64,000 nt of DNA from Pocillopora verrucosa (Eukaryota; Cnidaria; Anthozoa; Scleractinia; Pocilloporidae). The stretch covers positions 8,077,440-8,141,439 of the forward strand of contig NC_089320.1 of assembly GCF_036669915.1 (NCBI RefSeq). Reading direction: 5' to 3'. The translations under genes were made by a program, and so were the position numbers. Below the pieces are notes generated by a model that saw nothing but the letters and a program-made list of their open reading frames with translations, was not told the DNA's origin and did not search any database. Shown piece after piece: positions 1 to 11,122 of this stretch. The first letter of the stretch is position 1. Each line of letters starts with the position of its first letter.

Positions 1-24
1 TTTAAATTTGTTTGTCTTTTTAAG

Positions 25-3000
25 GTAAAACTTGAGAATCATACTCTACATATACACGATGATAAAGACAGCGAGGACTCAGTTGTGGTGAAATTAAAGC
101 TCAGCAACTGTGTGGTGAAAGACAGGGGCGATCAACAACGACCGTTTGTCATGGAGATACGTCGAGCTCTTGGGAGAACACACTTTTTGCAAGCCCAAAG
201 CGAATCAGGTGTGGATGAAGAAATCGCACGAACGAGATTGCCACTAACTGCTTTTACGTTTTTAGTGCCCATTTATATGCAGATTTGATAAGGGTCGCAA
301 GTAATTTAATTCAGGATGTAAACAAAAGAACAACAATGAGGGAGAAGACAATGATTTTAAGACGTTAAGTAGAACTGTATGTTAGCATCGAAGTTTCTTA
401 ATCGATACACTAACGTAAATTTTCTTACCCTTTTCAAACAGAGTACAATGAGTGGAAGAAGGTAATAAGTGGGTCCATCGTTAACTCACCCAAGAATCCC
501 CGAAGACCAGTGTTAACTTGGAGCTCAACGGACGAAGACAGAACACACCGAGGCCTACTGGGTAAAACCCAGGGTGATTCAATCGATAGAGATGACGTGT
601 TTCAGAAGACAGAAGAGGCGCCCACATCACCAACTGGTCATCCTGTGAGACCAAACACTCCGCTTAATCCATCACCTCGGGTTAGTGGCTTGAAGTATCA
701 GAGGTCGACAAAAGGTGTTAATTCAGTTGTAATGTGGGGAATCAAAATTTAACCTCGATGAGCTTTGCGATTATTGGACCTCGGGTAAATCAGGAAAAGC
801 CTCTTATTTTTCGAAGTCCCTTATTCTGAGCAAGATTTTTTTTGTCTTTCAGCCGTCTACAGCTGGTGACGTGTCTAACTCAGAGAGTGATGAGAGCGAA
901 TCTGCTGCTAGAAATGAACCGCTGCAACCTGAGCCAGTTGAAAGATGGCGATCCTTTTCCGAAGGAGAGCAGGTACTCTGTGTGCTGAAACCTTGAAAAG
1001 CTGTAATCGCGAGTCTAATGTCAGTCTACTGCAAAATAAATTTATGGGAAGTAACAAACATAGCTTAGCACTAAAATGCGTTGGTTCTCTTCAATACAGG
1101 AGGAAGAGAGAAAGACCAGAAGTAAACTTCACCGCTCAATCTCTAACGCCATACCAGCCATCGCCCATTTTCCTGGCAAGCGAAAACGTCGCAGTCGCAC
1201 GGTACCAAATGTGCAAGTGTCTCAGGAACTTATTACGAACGTGAAACACTCTTCCTGTCTTTTTATGAGGAGTGGTAAAGGGCTGTGGACAAAGCGATGG
1301 TGTGTGTTACAGAAGGATAAACTGCATCTGTTCAGACGACCTGATGAAATGGTGCCAACGAGATCGATCCCCCTGAGACAATGCGAAGTACGGTGCGGCA
1401 GCAAAAAAACTAAGAAGTTTAGTTTTGAACTGAATGTTCCTTCAGAAAAAGAAGATTTATGTTTTGCCGCTGATTCGGAGAAGGAGATGTTAAGTTGGAT
1501 GAGGTTGCTGAGGGTAGTAGCAGAAGAAGCAGACGCCATTGAAAGGTTTGTACCTAAATGAAATACTCACATATGGACGACCCTTAATGTAATTCAGAGC
1601 GAAGTGGAACTGAGTAACAAGGAATTTATACTGATTAGGCTGACTGGTAAAATTATTGGAAACGATGGAAAACTGGTGGTATGAACCATACTTTTTCAGA
1701 GATAGCGAGTGGGAAAGTTGGCAGAAATCAGCAAGCTCCCCGTCCAAGCAAAATTTCTTCCTTTTTTGTTCACAAATTAACGGCATAAATTATTTGGAAG
1801 TTCTGTTAGTCATTTATGGTTAAAATGGTCTCCTTTCCAAAACTAAAAAACATTTTAAATAACCAGCAAGAGAATGGTAATGTCAATAGAAAATATTTCC
1901 TCCTTGATCGGACGAACACCATTCTCAAATTTGTCTTTTCTAAGCACCTTAGGGCCTTCAACTAAGAGACAACTGCGACTGAAATGACTAAGTCAAATTA
2001 CGATCTACTCTTTCAGCTCTAAACGTGAACGCAGCGATGTAGTGAATGTTGAAACAGAACATAAATCCAGAGATGTTGGCCAAACTTCCTCATTCTGTGC
2101 GACAGATCAGTCCCCAGCCGACATTTATCAGAAAAATGACGAGATTCAAGAGACCAGCTCTAACTCTCCGGTAGGGTCGCAGAAAATCGAAGAAACATTA
2201 TCAACAAACAGTCCTAGTGAAGGTTTGCCAAAGCCAAGTACTTTCGCTTGTAGACCCACATCACTTGATGGCGTATTGAAACTTCTCCAAGATCAGCAGT
2301 TGATGCAACAGATAGGGCAACAGAGATTTGACAAAGTTAAGAAGGCCCAAAAAGCATGGCAGAGGTCAGCGGCCGCGGCTTTGAAAGAGCGTCGTTCTGC
2401 TTCTATTACCCCGGATGGAGTGATGTCTGAGCCCACAAGTGGAGAAGCAGCGATCGACGAAACAAAGCGTAGAACTCTGTCTTTGTCGAGGACACAAGGG
2501 GCGAATACAGAAATTAGTCCATCTTCCCCGAAGCTAGGCGCTAATAAGATTATAGAGCAGTTTGAGAAACTTGCAGAGGAAGAAAGACTCAAAACTCTGA
2601 AAAAGGAAACGCTATTAAAGAAGCGCCGAAACTCACTTACGCTTGAGAAAGATGTGTTGAAAAAGAAAATAAATAAGACACAAGAAAAGAAAAACACTGT
2701 GAAGAAGTTTCTGGGGAAAGATGAGGCAGCGAGCACTGAGGATAGACATCGCGTTGAGGAGAGACTTGAACAAGTGAATCGGGAATTGAAGACAATTGAA
2801 AAAGACTTGCTTGATAACAAGAAGATCGAAGCGCAAGCATTGGATACAATTAACGTCATGAAAACGAAAACAGTGAGGAAGCACTCTTTCGCCAAAAGCT
2901 CGAGTAACAGAATTCAAGTAGAACAAAAACGCAATGAATTTAAAAACTCTCCTTCCGAGTCCACGTCTTCTCAGGGGTCGGCGGAGGATAAGTCAGACAG

Positions 3001-4124
3001 AGAGGTCCCAAGGACACAGGAAACGTTGGAAGCCGTGCGAAGGCAAAGCACGGCTGTATCCTTAGCTGTGCTAGAGAAAGAACTCAGAAAAATCTCACCC
3101 GTCGGCGGTCGAAAGATAGGTGGAGGTGAACCTTTCAGACATGGTAGAGTTTCTTGGTCCTCTGAGGGTTCACAGGAAGACTCGGGTTTGAAAGATTCAC
3201 CCATCTTTGCAAAGAAACAATTTTTGGAAAAGAAAATCTCAGTAAGCTCAGAAGGCGCACCAGGCGATCAATCGTTTTCGAGACCTAACTTAGCTGATAG
3301 TGCTGAGTTGAGGAGGAAGCGCTTCTCCGCTTCAGGTTCTAAGGTAGCATTTCACAACCTTTCCGTGGAGATACCCACTGAAGACGAAAAGGACGTGGAA
3401 GACGGGAAAACAGTCGCAGATAGGCATAGAATGTCTACTGCGTCGGAGCCGGGTGCGTCTGAAATTACACTGCGAAAGCTATCAGTCAACTCGGAGAAAG
3501 GCTTGGAGGACCACCGTGCCAGCTTGTTGAATGCTCTATCGCAGATAAAGGTATGTATTATTTTTTTTAACTTTGAAAAGTTTAGCTTAGGGCGCCGTTC
3601 TCTTCAACCCCATCAATAAATCCGCCCTTGCGAACTTCCTGCGATATAGCCACCTATAGTTTCAGGGGTGTTGCTCGGGCATCTTGAACACACGCTGACA
3701 TCAGAAGCCAAAAATGGCTTGAACTTAAAACCCAGAAGATTTTCTTAAGAATCTTTATTAAAGAGGTGAAGAGGTGAACAACTAGCGTTGACCTACCATG
3801 AATTTCGCACCATATTGGCGGTGTATGAGAAGCCTAAGATTTGACATCATCAGTAGATTTGACATCATCAGTATGTACGGACGAAAGGAACAAAGCAAAC
3901 AACTTGGGCACAACTAAATGGACTCACAGAAAACGGCAACCCCATCTTTGCAAAATTTTTCATCCTTAAATCCTTTTCATTTACATCAATTACTTTGTTG
4001 AGGAATTTATTAAGGAGTTAACGCAATTTTGACGGTCACAAGCTTCAACTTTATTGTTTTTCCTTTTTTTAAGGACTTTGAAGAATTTGCCGCTGTTTCC
4101 GTAGGAGATAAGTGGAACAAATGA
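25..4124 (+). CDS. Tandem PH-domain, coiled-coil scaffold protein (AFAP-like), 3' part of gene
   Basis: Six exons join in frame with consensus splice sites: 25-208, 442-680, 853-972, 1100-1545, 2017-3550 and 4074-4124 (857 residues, then TGA). The gene starts left of the window. Residues 1-77 are the second half of a PH domain, ending in the usual C-terminal helix (YNEWKKVI, formed across the first junction). Residues about 233-325 are a full second PH domain (RWCVLQ start, SIPLRQCEV strand, final W in LSWMRLL). Residues about 507-615 are a highly charged Lys/Glu coiled coil; the rest is Ser-rich and probably disordered. The PH pair, especially the SIPLR-CEV pattern, resembles actin-filament-associated proteins (AFAP), which bundle actin and bind Src. 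The gene is certainly a PH-domain protein, but the AFAP assignment is tentative. The last exon adds only 16 codons and a stop; reading through its donor would give a different short tail ending at 3619. Confidence 0.85.
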
Positions 4125-5121
4125 GACAACGAGCATTGGCCTGCACAGTACCACCCGACACTCCAGGCAAATTTATAGTATAACTAACAGAAAATATGGT
4201 GAGATGTCAGAATGTTTTAAATATCCAAGTATCCCACCTGTCAAATTTACCTAATGGGCGCTCATCGTGCACAACAATAGCACTTTGGTGTTTTGTTTTC
4301 AGTCTCTTTGATTATTTCATGGTTGTTATATATGATCAGCATTCGTTATGAATCCACACTATGCATATCATGCTTAATGAACACTTTTGCGTGTGCGCGG
4401 AATATTCTGCATGTATGCCAAAAAAAAAGTATGTACAAATTTGACAATAGGTAATGCTTGCTCGAAGGTAAACTGAAAAAAAATCTCACTTATTGCTTAA
4501 CCCGAGTATACCTTAAGGCTCGAATTTCTTAAGTCATTTTGCTATTATTTATCCCCAGTTGAAGTTTTTAACTTGTTTAATTAAATTCACGGCTCAATGC
4601 TTTATTGTAATTTCTAAACAAAGCGTACATGTGGATGATGCATGAGAGTAAGTATAAAGTCAAAAGTCGTCAATATAAAGTTACAATGCTACCTGATTAC
4701 TGGCTGGATGGATTTATATGATATATTTATTGAAACACACGTGATTCTCCTTAATTTCCCAGCGTTAGAAATAAAACGTACTTAGCGCGCTCAAATGGCA
4801 CTCTGCTGTAGGTACAATATTATTTCCTTTGATTAAGTGAAATTTGAAAATTGGGTCAATGACTATTTTGTAAAGAATGAACTATATGATAAAATTTGAA
4901 ATTTTATGTATTAGATAAGAGATCTATGAAATAAAGGAAAATTTAAACTACTGACTTAAACTTGGTTCACGATTTGCCCCCTTAACTCAGTTTACTTTTA
5001 TGCCATAAATTCTCTTTTCAAAGAGACTAGTTGCGGTCATACTGGTGTATATTCTGTTTGAGTCGCGCGAATGATTGTATATGGAGTGGTATCCATCAAA
5101 GTGAACAAGGAACAAATTATT
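4125..5121. other. 3' UTRs / spacer between convergent genes
   Basis: This AT-rich stretch lies between the stop codons of the PH-domain gene (+) and the O-acetyltransferase gene (-). No open frame or exon with good splice sites was found on either strand. It presumably holds both 3' UTRs; AATAAA-like hexamers occur on the plus strand near 4770 and 4931. Confidence 0.5.
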
Positions 5122-8100
5122 TTAGGAAAAATACAATCCTGTCAGACTAAACCCTGCAAAGTAGCACATCGTCAACCACACAATTCCAATAGCAAGCGTC
5201 TTCATCAAAGAGTTGTAATCCTTGGGTATAAGAAACGAACTGATATCAACGGTTAGATGAAACAATTGATATGACAAGAAAAGGTAAAGAACAGACGCAA
5301 AAGCAAAATTCAGGAGTGGGTATCCAGGGAAAAATGAGATCAGAAACTTAGCGTTACCCTGGAGATAAATATGCAGTTGAGAGATGTACGTTTCTAGTGT
5401 AACTTTCCCTAGCCACGTAAACATGTAAAAATAGTACTTTCGAAAAACCGGCAACACATTCCGTAAGAAAATGTATGATAGCAGAGGGACAAAGGAAAAA
5501 TATGGGTGGAGTTTGTTATACTCATACTTTTCTAGTGCAAAGATGTACCGCACCCAGAGAGCAAAGGCGGTGAGGCAAACGGATGCAATTCCACACCGTA
5601 TGGCAATTCGTTTGGCAGACGACTTTTCGTCCAAATATCTCATAAGTCGCTCAAAGTTGGGATGAAAGTAAGCACAGAGCATGCCCAGGAGAGTGGCATA
5701 GTGGTCGAGCCCCGCCCTGAACATCCACTCGTGAAGAGAATTCTCATAGCTAAGAATAAAGCTCAAAGGTTTAAAAACAACATATCCGACACCTGGTACA
5801 TCAAACATTAAAAAGACAAGAAGGAAATATATCATAAATTTTACGGTCATCTTTTTTGGGTCTTCATTCCAAGTATTCAGAAGTTTCATGAAGCAGTAGA
5901 CAGATAGGAACCAAAACGTGTGCATTGGACAGATGTAATATAACATGTATTCATTGCGTACCACCAAACATGTTATTACCACCAAGAAATTAAGTCGAAA
6001 AAGCATCTTGAGCACTCGGTAAAGGCTGAAGTCTCTCCTAACCCAGAAAAACGAGAAATTACCTAAAGGGAAAGAGATACATAATGTATTTACAAAAAGA
6101 AAAGTGAAAAGGAGATTAACCATGAAATATTAACTATAGGTATTGACAATTTTTTTTTGCGTTAATTTAAATCTGGAATCTTACGAGCAGACGGTTTTAT
6201 TTTAAATTTCCGTTTTACCACATCAGTCTCCAAATCAGAAATTTATTCCATATCTAACATACCAAAAAGAAAAGAAAATCTACGGATATCGAAATCATTC
6301 AGTAAAAATTACTGGAAAGTTAGGAGGCTGACATCGTGATCAAAACAAAGACGAAAGCTGTAGGCCATTAGTTTTATTCAATATCAGTCTAATGTGCCGC
6401 AATGTTCCTTACATATCGCTGTATGATTCAGCCCTGAATCTCAGCTACAAGAGCAACCGTTGAGAATTTCAACACCTTGTATGGAATAGTATGGGGAACG
6501 AAATATGGATGATTTACAACGATAAATATTTTAAAGTACGAACATTTTACACGTAAAATCAATAGAACTTACTCACATCTTGTGTATCTGTTGCACTTTC
6601 TGGTGATATCTACCGCTTGTTTTGCCATCACTGTTATTCCTGTTTTAAGACGACTTATAACAAGAACAGTGATGGCAAAACAAGCTTAAACGGCAGAAAT
6701 CGCCAGAAACCACCGCGGACACACAAGATGTGAATAAGTTTTATTGATTTTACCTGTAAAATGTTCATATTTCGAAATATTCTTCTGTGTAAATCGACCA
6801 TATATCGTTCCTAATACTATTCCTTATAACGTTCAAATTCTCAACGGCTCCTCTCCTAACACCGAGTCACACAACGCGTGACGCTTTCATGAATTAACCA
6901 TTTAGTTTTCCTCGAGACGTTTATCTTACCTCAACCCTTCAAGTTCTAATAGGGAACTGAATAACTCCTACGTTTTTGAGACTCAACGCCAGCCGTGGTT
7001 GAGAGTTCTTTCTATCGGAAATTCCGAATTTTTTCCTCCTTCTTCTCCTTCGCTCTCATTTCAGCTGATCGTTTGATCTCACAGAAAGCACGCTAGGAGT
7101 AATTCAACTCTTTTTTCGGTTGAATAGGTTTTTTGTCTGCCTTTTGTGTCTCAAGAACGTATGTACTTAAGATTCGTAATGTAGCTGACTGAAAAAAGTC
7201 ACCAACTTACCAAAACCAGTCATCCAAACGTAAGCAGCAATAAACACCCTGATGGCATTGTAAGTCTCTGCAGCCTTGAAGTAGTGATACCACACAAACA
7301 TGACTTGCATCCAGCCTTTCCACTCCTCGGTCTGTTCTCGGTTTAAAATCTTGTCTGTAGTCTCCTTCCTCGTCATTCCAACGCTTACTGCAAAAAGTAG
7401 GAGGACTAGAAACCAAAATAAGTCTCGTGAATACGTGCGTTCAGTGACGGGGAAATAGTGTTCATCATCGCACAAATAATAGAAGAACATAATAAACCCA
7501 AATACAGCCACAGTGTAGAGAAAATGATCCACTGACGGTCTGGAACTGCCAGGTGCTTGTGATGCAGACTTTGCTCCGACATCATTCTCCTGCACAATAG
7601 CGTGATGTTCCTTACTCTGGACAGCTTTTTGCGGTACGTCACCATTTTCTGCCCATCCAAGCTGACAGTTTTCATTATCTTATGGAGGAAATAAGAAAAA
7701 AGAGAGTGAGATCTTTGAGAAAGAAACTATAGGAAACGCTTCTCAGAAGGGTCTTCATACTTGATATCCTTTTGTAGATTTAATTAGATGCAGATGAAGT
7801 TAATTATGGTTAGTCAAAACTGTGTGTGAACGGAGACATTCAGCAAAAAATCAGTGGTGTGGGACCTATCAGCTCAACTTAATGATTTCGGGCCATTTTT
7901 AAAATCCCCTACTTTTATTATAAAGTCACAAAAGGCGAGGGAAGTGAAATTATCTCACAGAGGAAAGAACTCAGGCAAGCAGGCAGGCAGACAGACAGAC
8001 AGACTTTACCAGAAGCTGTCAGGCGAAACGTATGAATGGCTGGCACTTTGAAAAAGAACAGAAGCTTCCTAAAAACTGCCAGCGATATAACTGATAACCA

Positions 8101-8206
8101 AAATAGGTAAAGTGCTTTCTGATGAATAGACAGTGAGCCTTTTGATGGGAGGCGTCCTTGTCCTTCTGTGAGGTTCGTGGCATTCTCGACATTCATCATT
8201 GATTAT
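5122..8206 (-). CDS. Cas1/RWA/CASD1-family membrane O-acetyltransferase (5' end unresolved)
   Basis: Two well-supported minus-strand exons, 7678-7211 and 6062-5122 (stop TAA at 5124-5122), splice in frame inside the motif TGFGNFSFFW. They encode about 469 residues with many hydrophobic helices. Diagnostic blocks are EEWKGWMQVMFVWYHY, YNAIRVFIAAYVWMTGFG, YYICPMHTFWF, HPYFSF and GKVTLETYISQLHIYLQGN. These mark the Cas1p_10TM family: fungal Cas1, plant RWA, and animal CASD1, which O-acetylates sialic acid in the Golgi. The YNAIRVF and YYICPMHT blocks look more like plant RWA/fungal Cas1 than vertebrate CASD1. A probable upstream exon, 8206-8077, follows a polypyrimidine tract and CAG, and joins in phase to 7678. 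Its Cys-rich peptide and short hydrophobic run would be the link from the lumenal domain to the membrane part. The lumenal SGNH esterase-like domain of CASD1 was not found in the window. Confidence 0.8.
6451..6850. repeat. Large foldback (inverted-repeat) element
   Basis: Arms of about 190 bp (6451-6645 and 6660-6850) are imperfect reverse complements around a spacer of about 15 bp. For example, ACTTACTCACATCTTGTGT near 6570 pairs with ACACAAGATGTGAATAAGT near 6720, and CCATCACTGTT with AACAGTGATGG flank the centre. It lies in the intron between exons 7211 and 6062 of the O-acetyltransferase gene. It is probably a non-autonomous foldback or MITE; no coding capacity. Confidence 0.75.
7977..8004. 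repeat. Short (GGCA)/(GACA) tandem repeat
   Basis: A run of GGCAG followed by ACAG units forms a small microsatellite just downstream of the probable 8206-8077 exon of the O-acetyltransferase gene, within its intron. Confidence 0.7.
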
Positions 8207-11004
8207 CTGAGAGAAAAAAAAATATTTGCAAAATCCGCGAGTCTTTCAGAAAGTGAACTCTCAGAAGCCGTAGAAAGCGTTTCTCATTCCGCGTTGTTAC
8301 TTTTTTTCATGGAGATGGAACCAATACTCGAAGACCACATGTTTTATAAGAATAGTGAAGGAAGTGAAGGAAATAACCATACATACGTACGTTGGTACTT
8401 AAAACGCGAAAGTTGTTAATGAGGAGAGGTTTAAATGTCTATTGTTTTTATTTGCTATTGTTTCTCACAAACCGACAGAACTCTCTAGGAGTCCTTTCAA
8501 ATAAATTAGCCAAATCACGAGACAAGATATCACGGCCTCAAAATGAACCAAAGCATTAAAAGTGTGAACGATAGGGAACAACAAATGAATGCCCCTGACT
8601 TTTGTCTATAACTATGATCAATGGGAAATACAATTTTGACACGAGAGATTGGCATTTTTAGTGAACAGCGGGTAAAATATTATTCATGGCCGAATACACC
8701 GCATTTCCTCTTGTCAAACTTCAGTAGAGCCAGTAATCATTAATACACAAACTTAAATAGTAAAAGTAATGTCCCAATATCAACAATAACAGTAATATTA
8801 ATAAAAATAGTAAAAAAAAAGTTGGTTAGGTTTCACTTTTAATAAGTGGTGAGTGAGTTTTCCTATCTAAAATAGTAGCATTTACCTCTCTTTTGGATCT
8901 AAAGTCACTGCCACACTAATCATAACACATGGTCGAAGTTGTCTAAGACAAACCACAAAGTACCTAAAATCAACGGCTCTATAAACTGCTATCTAATACA
9001 CAACGTATCATTTTGAATGCAGATGACAACCGCTGACTAAACTCCTTTTAAACTCGGAAAGTTGTTTCGTTGTGGGTAAATTTTGTTCTGCCTTTAGTTG
9101 TTTTTGTTAGCCGTAAGATAACTTTGACTTGCCGTGAATTTTTTGTTTTACCGTGACAGTTGTAAAGTTGTAAAAGCATGCATCAGTGAATCAAAGCATT
9201 TACGAAAGTGGAAATTCTCGACTGATTTATGGGAAAAAAAATGTTTCCAGACATTTCGGAGAGTTGAGTCCCATACGACAGCGACTTTACTCCTTGAGGG
9301 TAACAGAAAAAATCAAAGAGATTATTTGGTGTATTTTCAAAAGATAATTTACATTCCTGTGGCAAATATTAGGCCAGAATGACCTGAGACTTTGGTTACT
9401 GCTGCTTATATTGAATAAACCAATGCGGAATAAATTTCTTGTTTGTTTCTGTTCTAAAACATAATGTTAATGGCTATCGAGAAAACTAAAATTTTCTTAA
9501 GCACAACCACTAACTTTTTATGCAAGAAGAATGGTAAGTGAAAGAGAATATCTTATTCGTTAGTTTTTATCATCAATCAAACAGAAAATTTGCTCGAGCT
9601 TGCTCGTAAGAGGCCGTTGATTTAACTCAAGTGGAGCATAACATATCGTTGTAGGCACATTTTAACCCTCGTATTGCCGTATGTTGGCTTGTCCTGTTCC
9701 AACAATTTTAATTCCACGAGTTTGTTTCAGGAAAAAGAAATGCGATACGGAGTTATAGTCGAATACGAGATCGTCAAGACTATAGAATGAGGATCAACTT
9801 ACTGCATTGCTGTGTCACACATTGGAATATCCATTTGCCAAATCGAATAATTCTTTGATTATTTACAGGAAAATGTCGACTTTTGAACAACCTTCATCCA
9901 GTGGATTTGACTTAAATTCGACTGGCGAATAAATTGTGCTCGGCACTCGCCTAACATGACAGTGCAAAATTTATTTAGTCCGCGTTGAACTAATTATTCG
10001 CCTGTGACAATTGGCACCATTCCTTCCCAGAATTCAGCATTTTCATGTCATGCTCAGTTTCACGCGTTGATTTCGGGATAAAGTGCAAAGGATTGCCTGC
10101 TCAGAATATCGTTCAAACCGGGCGCTCAAAATGTTGTTGAAGTTCAAAAACGCACAAAGTGCAAGAAGTAAAAGAAAGCAATGAAGTAAGAGAAGACAAC
10201 GGGCCGAAAGAATCGACAAAATGAAGTGGCTCATAAGGAACTCTAACACAGATTACACAACAGTCTGTTGCCTTGTTTAAGGGTCTGGTAAGGGTCTCAT
10301 AAGATAAAACCAGAATTCGCTCAAAACATCGATTGCCCAAGTGGAAAACCTCCAAGTCGTTTATCATAAGTGACATTTTCCAGAGAAAGGGAAGTTGTCT
10401 CTAGGATAATAGAGCGAGGACAGCACTTCGGTCGAGTGAAGTGGCAATGAATTCTCGCGATATAAAAAGCGACCTCACATGCGGTAGTGTCATTGCTCGC
10501 CAATTGAAAAACTGCAGGTAAACCCCTGTGCGAAGCCTATGCAAATATTTGAGTAAGTAGCGCTTTGACGAATACATTAGAAGAAGAGAAAATGAAGAAA
10601 GTAAAGAAACAAGGAGGCGTGAAACATAGACTCTGGTTCTTATGGGCTTCGTTCACGAGCCTGTATCGGGATTGAGTTCTTGTATAAAGAGACCATCGAC
10701 TTTGCTATACCATGTTCAAGGCTAGAAGAATTGGAACTGCAGAGTTCTGCTGATGTTTTTCGCACCTATAATATCGGCAACTAAGGTATTGTCTGAAAAT
10801 AGTAGTTAATCACGACTAGAGGTCATAGTTGTTACGCTTCACTTCGTCTGACAAAGGACTGAATAGGTTTAATCAACTGAGTCGATAATGCAAATTGGTC
10901 TTCGAGCGTTAGCCCTTTGTTGCCCTTGGCTCTCATAATGGGCTAAAATTCGAAACGTAAGCATTAGAAACTCTTTACAGTAGCCGATTTACACTATCAA
11001 CTCA
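8207..11004. other. Gene-poor stretch
   Basis: No recognisable protein-coding exon. The short minus-strand open frames at 10043-10503 overlap each other in three frames and show no family motif. If the O-acetyltransferase gene extends further, its 5' exons would lie here or beyond, but I could not place a GDS-type SGNH motif. Confidence 0.4.
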
Positions 11005-11122
11005 TGAATATGAAAGCGATCTTCTCAGTAATGAACACTTCTTAAGCAGTAGTGAAAAGAAGGCCTTCTTTTCACTACTACCTAAGTAGTGTTCATTACT
11101 ACGAAGATCGCTTTCATATTCA
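11005..11122. repeat. Foldback made of two inverted SINE tails
   Basis: The left half starts TGAATATGAAAGCGATCTTC and runs to a GAAGGCC centre. The right half is its reverse complement, ending GATCGCTTTCATATTCA. Both arms, about 55-58 bp, match the tail of the tRNA-derived SINE family seen at 17562, 35443, 35659 and 45769. The structure is near-perfect and would form a stable hairpin. Confidence 0.8.

Noticed and set aside
1222-2895. Long minus-strand open frames opposite the PH-domain gene
   Set aside because: They are antisense shadows of well-supported exons with matching splice sites and domain content on the plus strand.
7918-8199. 93-codon minus frame (MMNVENATNLTEG) as an exon
   Set aside because: With the best acceptor at 8206 this frame is closed at once by TAA. 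The alternative frame from 8206 joins in phase to the next exon.
10043-10503. Three overlapping minus-strand frames
   Set aside because: All frames are open by chance here, with no motif, and none matches the expected SGNH domain of the neighbouring gene.
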